Source: Planctomycetaceae bacterium
Lineage (GTDB): Bacteria > Planctomycetota > Planctomycetia > Planctomycetales > Planctomycetaceae
Direction of reading: 5' to 3'
Assembly: GCA_016765335.1 (NCBI GenBank)
Contig: JAESQE010000542.1
Location: 1 to 10,133, forward strand
DNA length: 10,133 nucleotides
Part shown: positions 1 to 5,022 of the stretch, one piece after another
How positions within the stretch are numbered: position 1 is the stretch's first letter
How the letters are laid out: the number at the start of each line of letters is the position of its first letter
Notes under the pieces: model-generated
What the model was told of the DNA's origin: nothing
The model's input: only the letters and a program-made list of their open reading frames with translations
The model's database searches: none
Made by a program: the position numbers and the translations under genes

Positions 1-199
1 TGTACGTGTCTCCCTTCATGCTCATGCCAATCAGTCCGCCAACGCAAGCCCACACCAGGTAGGCCACTCCAATAAATACATAAGGCTTAAAAGCACTCCA
101 TTCCCCAGTTGCACTGCGAGCGTGTTGAATGGTCGGGCCATACAGTCCCCAGCAAAGTGCGGTACCACAGGCAAATAAAATCGGAATCAACATTTTCAT
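1..199 (-). CDS. Partial integral membrane protein, N-terminal 66 residues
   Basis: The reading frame opens at an ATG (199-197) and runs off the left edge with no stop, so only the N-terminus is visible. It begins MKMLIPILFACG and contains the motif CWGLYGP near residues 16-22. Two hydrophobic stretches, about residues 3-22 and 39-60, look like membrane spans; the loop between them carries HARSATGEW. The arrangement of a first span with a small-residue and Trp motif followed by a second span recalls multi-span transporters of the drug/metabolite (EamA-like) type, but this is only an impression from 66 residues. Upstream, GAAAGA lies six bases from the ATG as a weak ribosome site; a second in-frame ATG two codons later is also possible. 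The gene is divergent from the dehydrogenase-like gene at 687. Function is not assigned. Confidence 0.72.
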   Translation of the reverse strand, partial: MKMLIPILFACGTALCWGLYGPTIQHARSATGEWSAFKPYVFIGVAYLVWACVGGLIGMSMKGDTY

Positions 200-526
200 T
201 GGAAATCTTTCGTGGGATCTCAGGCAGGTCTGTGATGTCTATAATTCGACTGACAGCGAATTCAGTGCAATCGTAATCAGCAGCAAATTAACTGATCCGA
301 TCTTTACTAATTCGTTCTGTGCTCTCTTGTATAACAACAGGACACACTGTTTTTCAAACCAATGGGAGACAAATTTAGGCACAGAAGTGACAATATCACC
401 TGATTTTAAGACATGCTGGATTACCATAGGTAATCAATGCAATCAGGATCATATCATCGGTAGACGCTTTCGGAACCTGAATCAATACAATAAAATAACG
501 GTAATCAATAAGATGGGAACTCCAAA
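200..526. other. Gene-free stretch, left part of a divergent intergenic region
   Basis: This AT-rich stretch lies between the minus-strand membrane protein and the inverted-repeat element at 527. Open frames cross it on both strands, but their translations look random and one starts antisense to the membrane gene. No RNA gene or clear promoter was recognised. Promoters for the divergent flanking genes could lie here or in the element to the right. Confidence 0.5.
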
Positions 527-645
527 CCTCAATTAATTCAAATGGAGCACAGACATTCGGTGTCTGTTTCGTTTGAGCAGGCCTTAACCCAAGGCAGACA
601 AGAATGTCTACCCTCCGCTCGCAATGTCTATTGAATTAATCGAGG
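527..645. repeat. Inverted-repeat element (MITE-like) with two internal hairpins
   Basis: The ends are inverted copies of each other: CCTCAATTAATTCAA at 527-541 pairs with the complement of 631-645, 14 of 15 positions matching. A GGGAAC at 515-520 also has its complement at 645-650, just outside the right arm. Inside are two hairpins. One is ACAGACA / TGTCTGT at 549-555 and 561-567 with a five-base loop. The other is GGCAGACA / TGTCTACC at 593-600 and 605-612 with loop AGAA, seven Watson-Crick pairs and one G-T pair. The two hairpins are roughly inverted copies of one another, as both carry GGAG and AGACATTC in opposite orientation. No protein is encoded. The layout resembles a miniature non-autonomous element or a REP/BIME-type repeat; no target duplication was seen. 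Confidence 0.6.
547..619 (+). repeat. Dispersed two-hairpin repeat, copy 1
   Basis: This segment matches 9080-9153. From TTTCGTTTGAG onward, 46 of 53 bases agree, including the stretch ACAAG(A/T)ATGTCTACCCTCCGCT near the right end. The second hairpin has an identical stem in both copies (GGCAGACA with TGTCTACC); only its loop differs (AGAA here, AGTA there). The first hairpin is kept in form but not in exact sequence. This copy lies between divergent genes, within the larger inverted-repeat element at 527-645. Confidence 0.75.
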
Positions 646-686
646 TTCCCTGATGCATAAGTCTTCCAGAAGTCGAAAGAATCCCG

Positions 687-1778
687 ATGCTGTCTGAATA
701 TATTACTAATAACCAAGTCTATTTGCGTGCATTTCAGCAAATTGCAGAAAAAGCACAAATCACAGATTTGGAAAACCTTTGGCCAGCCCAGCAGTTACAA
801 TGTTTGACTGATGCTGGCATCAGCGCGTTGGGGATTCCAGAAATCTATGGGGGGCGATTAGTCACTGAACAGGAAATGGCTCACGTTTACCTGGACTGCA
901 CCTCGGCATGCCTGACGACCTCTTTTGTTTTGTCTCAGCGAAATGCAGCCGTGCAAAGAATCGTCGCCTGCCAAAGTGAACAGTTAAAGCAAAGACTGCT
1001 ACCCGGTTTGGCAGCGGGAGAGCATTTTGCCACTGTTGGGATATCACACCTATCCAGTTCGGGGCAACATCTGGGGAAGCCGATGGTCGTCGCTCGCGAA
1101 ACTGAACTGGGATATGTTCTTTCAGGAATGGTCCCTTGGGTCACCGGTGCGATTCACGCAGATTTACTTGTTACCGGGGCAACATTAGAAGACGGCCGAC
1201 AAATTCTGTTAGCGATAGAAACAAATACTGAAGGTGTCGAACTTGGCAAGCCTGTGAGTATGCTTTCATTGACTTGTTCTGCAACCGGCAATATGCATCT
1301 GAATGAAGTATTTGTTCCTCACGAAAACCTTGTGGCTGGCCCTGTAGAAAATGTGATGAAATCTGGAGGCGGAGGCACCGGGTCTTTAACAACCAGCCTC
1401 ATTGCAACCGGAGTTGCCCGAAGAGCAATTCGCCTTCTCAGTGAAGAAGCAGATCTCCGTGAAGATTTGCAAACACAAAGCAATCAGTTGATAGCCGAGA
1501 TGACTGAGGTTTTGAACGATTTGGAAATTGCGCAATCAGATTCCGCTTGTCATCAACCGGAGTTGACTCCACAAAATCTGAGAACGCGATCCAATTCCCT
1601 GGTACTTCGTGCCTCACAAGCCTACCTGACCGCTGCTAAAGGTCGAGGGTTTGTGCTTGGACATGCTGCCGAGCGAACCGTTCGGGAATCGATGTTCTTT
1701 CTTGTCTGGTCCTGTCCACAACCGGTTGCGCAAGCAGCCATGCGTGAATTCGCCTGCTCTCCCAATTGGCAGTCATAA
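687..1778 (+). CDS. Acyl-CoA dehydrogenase-like flavoprotein
   Basis: The 363-residue product has the layout of the acyl-CoA dehydrogenase superfamily. An N-terminal helical part (about 1-110) contains GIPEIYGG (49-56), matching the family's G-x-P-x-x-x-GG signature. A middle beta-domain (about 112-215) carries ATVGIS and LSGMVPWVTGAIHAD (145-159), the counterpart of the usual LNGxKxWITNAxxAD segment. A C-terminal helical domain runs from about 232. It is a little shorter than typical members (380-400 residues), and the usual catalytic glutamate context (YEGT) near the end is absent; the protein ends around FFLVWSCPQPVAQAAMREF. It may be a flavoprotein acting on an unusual thioester, or one with a displaced base; the substrate is unknown. 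The ATG at 687 has only a weak GAAAGA upstream. No partner gene (enoyl hydratase, ligase or ETF) is adjacent. Confidence 0.82.
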   Translation: MLSEYITNNQVYLRAFQQIAEKAQITDLENLWPAQQLQCLTDAGISALGIPEIYGGRLVTEQEMAHVYLDCTSACLTTSFVLSQRNAAVQRIVACQSEQLKQRLLPGLAAGEHFATVGISHLSSSGQHLGKPMVVARETELGYVLSGMVPWVTGAIHADLLVTGATLEDGRQILLAIETNTEGVELGKPVSMLSLTCSATGNMHLNEVFVPHENLVAGPVENVMKSGGGGTGSLTTSLIATGVARRAIRLLSEEADLREDLQTQSNQLIAEMTEVLNDLEIAQSDSACHQPELTPQNLRTRSNSLVLRASQAYLTAAKGRGFVLGHAAERTVRESMFFLVWSCPQPVAQAAMREFACSPNWQS

Positions 1779-1804
1779 GACCTGGACTGCTGGTAGACCG
1801 TAGG

Positions 1805-1830
1805 CCGGAACAAGCAAAGCGAAGTTCCGG
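1805..1830. repeat. CCGGAAC hairpin repeat
   Basis: CCGGAAC at 1805-1811 and GTTCCGG at 1824-1830 form a perfect 7-bp stem around a 12-base A/G-rich loop. From memory, a GTAGGCCGGAACAAGC-type sequence is a common intergenic repeat in planctomycete genomes; only one copy is present here, so repeat status rests on that recollection. It lies 27 bases after the stop of the dehydrogenase-like gene, but no T-run follows it, so it is not a classical terminator. Confidence 0.5.
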
Positions 1831-1858
1831 AAAATACAACTGACGCATGAGCGGAGTT

Positions 1859-2049
1859 GGGTCCCACTGTCTGGCTTGTCCAGCAGTGCGGTCGCGGTGG
1901 CAGATTTTTCGCATTAACGCGACAGATCTTTTGTATTAACGCGGCAGATCTTTTGTATTAACACCGAGAAGGCCGTTAAAAGTTGACTCTGCTTCATCAT
2001 GAATCGCAGCTATTATTCGCACTGCTGGACAAGCCAGTCAGTGGCACCC
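1859..2049. repeat. 32-bp inverted repeat flanking a 127-bp core
   Basis: The left arm (1859-1890) and right arm (2018-2049) are complementary at 30 of 32 positions; the mismatches involve 1863 and 1870. Each arm is itself a hairpin: in the left arm CACTG(T)CTGG at 1865-1874 folds on CCAGCAGTG at 1880-1888 with a single bulged T, and the right arm mirrors this. The core holds the 22-bp tandem repeats. A 7-bp direct repeat, GAGTTGG, occurs at 1854-1860 and 2055-2061, close to both outer ends, and could be a trace of a target duplication. The arrangement suggests two inverted copies of a palindromic interspersed repeat, or the ends of a small non-autonomous element. Confidence 0.75.
1897..1962. 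repeat. Three tandem copies of a 22-bp unit
   Basis: The units lie at 1897-1918, 1919-1940 and 1941-1962, directly abutting. Units 2 and 3 differ at one base (GCGACAGATC against GCGGCAGATC, each followed by TTTTGTATTAAC). Unit 1 is more diverged (GTGGCAGATTTTTCGCATTAAC pattern). The length is not a multiple of three and there are no spacers, so it is neither coding nor CRISPR. It sits inside the 32-bp inverted repeat. Confidence 0.8.
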
Positions 2050-2100
2050 TATTTGAGTTGGAAATGAATAACAAGTCGGCGGGTTGTAGAAACAACGAGT

Positions 2101-3348
2101 CTACCGGTAAGGGCCAACCCAGCCACGTAAGCGGACGGTCACCCTTTTTAGAGGCCGAACCAATAACTTGATTTTATCTCCAGGAGAAAAATCAGTCATC
2201 ATCAGTTCAAAATCAGAAGTTTTAAACACAGGCAGATTGTTTACTCGGTGAATACTATGCATTTCAGTCAGACCTGCTTGATTAGCGACCGATCCTTTTT
2301 TGATCGATTTGATCAATGCAAAACCAAGATACTCATCATCCATCTCAATCCCTAAATCTTCAAGACGCTCGGGAATGGTCAACTCAATGATTTGAGATGG
2401 CAACTGATTGTTGTAAATATCCAATTCAATTTCATCGCCAGGTTCATTAATATTGAGGCTTACTACCAGTTCATTGAAGGTGTTAACGACCTTCGATTGA
2501 TTGCGAACAACAGTGTCTCCTCCTCGGATTCCAGCCAGTGCTGCGGGTGATCCGGGTTTCATTTCATCGCTAACCGTCCATCCAAATCCAAACTGACGTG
2601 TACCAATCCCCAGCCTGGCTCGCGAACGTTCCCCCACAGCAACTCCAGAAAGGCCTGCTGCAAAATCCTGAAGGTCTTTCAATGCGATGGGACAACCTTT
2701 GATTCGATAAATAAGCCTTGCTCCGAAATTAGACTGTCCGAACTTGAGTATGACTGCAATGTATCGCAAGTCTTCGGGGGCCCCTAGCCAATTATCTCCA
2801 AGGAATATATTCCTTGGAATCTCAGCTTTATGTCTTCCAGCACCGAGACCTGGGTAGGCTCTATCGCCGTGGTCAAATTCAATCACGGCATTAAGGTCTG
2901 TTAATGCACGCACGGTAGAGCGTTCGAATAGTGAAAAATGTATCGCACGGAATTCATCGATGCGATGCCCCATGTTTTCGTCATCAATGTGTCGGATTTC
3001 ATCCAGCACATCACTGACTTTCAGTGATGTGTCAACCATTTGCTCACGTAATAGCTTGAGGTTGATCTGCTGAGCAATTTGTAATGCCCGGATTCTGCCT
3101 TCCAAAGAGGCCTGCTGAATAAATTCAGGCAACGCCAAGACAGTCTGCTCACTCCCCTGAATCAACAACTGTTGCGCATTGTTTCTCGCGGAATAATCGT
3201 CGGAATCCAGGTTGAGAATTGCTTCATTTCTCAACTCGTTCCCGATTTCAGGCGGATGGGGAGCAGGAGGAAGCTGAGCATTGCATGTCGGCAAAAGGAC
3301 AAACAAACAATTCACACAACCAATCAGAAGACAGGTTAATAAACGCAT
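2101..3348 (-). CDS. Exported two-PDZ-domain protein with HEAT-like N-terminal region
   Basis: With the start chosen here the product has 415 residues. Residues 1-24 form a signal peptide (MRLLTCLLIGC..., likely cut after CNA), so the protein is probably outside the cytoplasm. Residues about 41-100 contain DDYSARNNAQQLLIQG, typical of HEAT-like helical repeats in planctomycete proteins. The part about 145-240 (DNWLGAPEDLRYIAVILKF and following) may be a degenerate leucine-rich region. Two PDZ domains follow: about 243-322, with GSPAALAGIRGGDTVV, and about 339-406, with GSVANQAGL and the FSPGDKIKLLV strand. No protease catalytic domain is visible, so it is more likely a binding or scaffold protein than a DegP/CtpA-type peptidase. 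A longer in-frame ATG at 3381 exists, but the strong ribosome site at 3355-3360 favours 3348 (or 3351). It is read in the same direction as the upstream DUF1501 gene, with a terminator-like hairpin between them. Confidence 0.85.
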   Translation of the reverse strand: MRLLTCLLIGCVNCLFVLLPTCNAQLPPAPHPPEIGNELRNEAILNLDSDDYSARNNAQQLLIQGSEQTVLALPEFIQQASLEGRIRALQIAQQINLKLLREQMVDTSLKVSDVLDEIRHIDDENMGHRIDEFRAIHFSLFERSTVRALTDLNAVIEFDHGDRAYPGLGAGRHKAEIPRNIFLGDNWLGAPEDLRYIAVILKFGQSNFGARLIYRIKGCPIALKDLQDFAAGLSGVAVGERSRARLGIGTRQFGFGWTVSDEMKPGSPAALAGIRGGDTVVRNQSKVVNTFNELVVSLNINEPGDEIELDIYNNQLPSQIIELTIPERLEDLGIEMDDEYLGFALIKSIKKGSVANQAGLTEMHSIHRVNNLPVFKTSDFELMMTDFSPGDKIKLLVRPLKRVTVRLRGWVGPYR

Positions 3349-3354
3349 CATCCT

Positions 3355-3360
3355 CTCCTT
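3355..3360 (-). promoter_or_regulatory. Strong Shine-Dalgarno site fixing the PDZ gene start
   Basis: Read on the minus strand, AAGGAG lies six bases before the ATG at 3348 and three bases before an adjacent ATG at 3351. This is one of the two clear ribosome sites in the window. It argues against the longer frame starting at 3381, which would place the site inside the coding sequence. Confidence 0.75.
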
Positions 3361-3456
3361 GTAATGATTAGTCTGTGACAACGATCCACTTTAACGGGAC
3401 GTCCATAAATTGAATCTCAGAACTTCTTGAAGACCGCTTGGCTTTTAACGTAGATT

Positions 3457-3492
3457 AAAAAAACCCTCTAACTCCCCCTTCGTAAGGGGGAG
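3457..3492 (-). terminator. Terminator-like hairpin after the DUF1501 gene
   Basis: CTCCCCCTT (3472-3480) and AAGGGGGAG (3484-3492) form a perfect 9-bp stem with a three-base loop. Read on the minus strand it begins 21 bases after the DUF1501 stop codon. Seven T residues (3463-3457) follow the stem, but eight bases separate the two, which is longer than in a textbook intrinsic terminator. The stem may also belong to a dispersed GC-rich repeat. It most likely ends the cytochrome/DUF1501 transcript before the PDZ gene. Confidence 0.6.
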
Positions 3493-3513
3493 AACCAATT
3501 TCCAGAGGTTCCT

Positions 3514-4956
3514 TTAAGTAAGAATTTCTTTGAGGACACGAGCTTCTTCGACGCCGGTCAGTCGGAAATCAAGTCCCTGGAATTTGTAGGTTAGTTTTTT
3601 GTGATCGATGCCAAACTGCTGAAGTAGTGTTGCATGAATATCTCGTGCATGAACAGGATTTTCTACCGCTGCATACCCCAGTTCGTCGGTGTTGCCATAC
3701 GATGTTCCGCCTTGCACGCCGCCACCTGCAACCAGCATTGAATACCCTTTGATGTGATGGTCGCGACCGGACCCCTGAGCCATCGGAGTTCTCCCAAACT
3801 CGCCTCCATACAGTACCAGTGTATCTTCGAGTAACCCGCGTTGCTTCAAATCTTTTAAGAACGCAGCTGTGGCTTGATCAACCTCTCTGGCAGTAATTTC
3901 AATCGAGCGTTTAATCGATCCATGATGGTCCCAGGCACGATGATAAAGCTGAACGAACCGGACACCTTTTTCGAGCAGTCGGCGGGCCAGTAAGCAGTTC
4001 GATGCATAAGTACCGTCTCCGCCCTGGGTTCCATAATTTTCAAAGGTTTCTTTGGTTTCCCCAGATAAATCCATTAGCTCAGGCACACTCGTTTGCATCC
4101 GAAACGCCATTTCGTACTGCTGGATGCGTGTTGCAATTTCGGGATCATCAACCACGTTATCAAACTGCTTGTTCAGTCCGTTGACCGTTTGTACTAATTG
4201 TTTTTGTTGGTCGAATGAAACACCATTGGGCCGATTCAAATAGAGGACCGGATCTCCACTGGCATGAAACTGAACTCCTTGATGGCGAGATGGCAGGAAG
4301 CCACTGTGCCATTGCCGGGCAGCAATCGGTTGTGATTGCCCGCCTTTACCAACGGAGGTCATCACAACATAACCAGGTAGATTCTCTGTTTCTTGTCCCA
4401 GGCCATATAACAACCAGGATCCCATGCTTGGTCGTCCTGCAATGGAACTACCCGTATTGAATAATGCGTGGGCAGGATCATGATTGATCTGATCGGTATG
4501 CATGGAACGAATGATGCAAATGTCATCAGCCATCGATCCAATAGCAGAGAATTGCTCGCAAATTGACTGTCCACTTTCTCCAAACTTTTTGAATTCAAAT
4601 TGAGGGGCAAAACATTTGAGTTCACGCCCTTGCAATTGTGCAATTTGTTGCCCTTTGGTGAACGACTCGGGCATTGCCTGACCATGCATTTCCCGTAATT
4701 TTGGTTTGTCGTCAAATGTTTCCAGATGAGACGGCCCCCCTGCCATGCACAGGTGAACGACGCGTTTAACTCTTTGTGGATGATGCAATTCTTTCAGGAC
4801 ACCCGCCTGACCCGTCCCCGGTGCAGCCTGAACAATTTCCTGCTTGAGCATACTAGCTAACGCAACAGCTCCCAGTCCCGTCCCAGCACGATTCAAAAAA
4901 CTACGACGTTGCTGAAGTAATACATGTGCATGTAAGTCATGAAATTGTTTATTCAT
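3514..4956 (-). CDS. DUF1501 family protein, Tat-exported (sulfatase/phosphatase-like fold)
   Basis: The 480-residue product is full length for DUF1501 (Pfam PF07394). It starts with a twin-arginine signal, RRSFLNRAGTGLGAVALASM (17-36), so it should be exported folded. Family landmarks are in order: HLCMAGGPSHLETFDDKP (68-85), IRSMHTDQINHDPAH (149-163), GRPSMGSWLLYGLG (174-187), QLYHRAWDHHGS (336-347), YGGEFGRTP (383-391), and GRDHH (397-401) before GYSMLVAGGGVQGG. The histidine and aspartate clusters fit a metal-dependent alkaline-phosphatase-like fold, but no enzyme activity is established for the family as far as I know. The gene follows the PSCyt1/DUF1549/DUF1553 gene by 66 bases on the same strand, the usual pairing in planctomycetes. 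The ribosome site is weak (GGTGG). The start gives the expected short leader before the Tat motif. Confidence 0.92.
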   Translation of the reverse strand: MNKQFHDLHAHVLLQQRRSFLNRAGTGLGAVALASMLKQEIVQAAPGTGQAGVLKELHHPQRVKRVVHLCMAGGPSHLETFDDKPKLREMHGQAMPESFTKGQQIAQLQGRELKCFAPQFEFKKFGESGQSICEQFSAIGSMADDICIIRSMHTDQINHDPAHALFNTGSSIAGRPSMGSWLLYGLGQETENLPGYVVMTSVGKGGQSQPIAARQWHSGFLPSRHQGVQFHASGDPVLYLNRPNGVSFDQQKQLVQTVNGLNKQFDNVVDDPEIATRIQQYEMAFRMQTSVPELMDLSGETKETFENYGTQGGDGTYASNCLLARRLLEKGVRFVQLYHRAWDHHGSIKRSIEITAREVDQATAAFLKDLKQRGLLEDTLVLYGGEFGRTPMAQGSGRDHHIKGYSMLVAGGGVQGGTSYGNTDELGYAAVENPVHARDIHATLLQQFGIDHKKLTYKFQGLDFRLTGVEEARVLKEILT

Positions 4957-5022
4957 TATACCACCAGCCTGATTATTAAAGACTTTAGTTGCTGCAAGTT
5001 AAAGAAGATGCCTTGGTATCAA

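Larger units (their letters stand above)
1779..2100. other. Repeat-rich intergenic region between convergent genes
   Basis: No gene is supported in these 322 bases. They separate the 3' ends of the dehydrogenase-like gene (plus) and the PDZ gene (minus). The content is almost entirely repeats, listed separately: a hairpin at 1805-1830, a 32-bp inverted repeat at 1859-2049 and three tandem 22-bp units at 1897-1962. A further small hairpin, GTTGT-AGAA-ACAAC, lies at 2083-2096. Transcripts from either side would have to end within or near these structures. Confidence 0.7.

Noticed and set aside
129..536. Open frame of 135 codons on the plus strand
   Set aside because: It begins antisense to the partial membrane protein, has no ribosome site, and its translation shows no domain or sensible composition.
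653..697. 15-codon frame (ATG at 653, stop TGA at 695-697) overlapping the start of the dehydrogenase-like gene
   Set aside because: It looked like a leader peptide, but it lacks a ribosome site and shows no residue bias suggesting attenuation.
1897..1962. CRISPR array
   Set aside because: The 22-bp units abut with no spacers and no cas genes are present.
1983..2016. Promoter-like TTGACT and TATTAT
   Set aside because: The spacing is 22 bases, too long for a sigma-70 type promoter, and no plus-strand gene follows.
1983..2171. Open frame of 62 codons on the plus strand containing LLDKPVSGTL
   Set aside because: It reads through the right arm of the 32-bp inverted repeat and then antisense into the PDZ gene end, so it is a by-product of the repeat.
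4362..4715. 117-codon minus-strand frame inside the DUF1501 gene
   Set aside because: The overlapping frame encodes an unmistakable DUF1501 protein; this one is a shadow without recognisable features.
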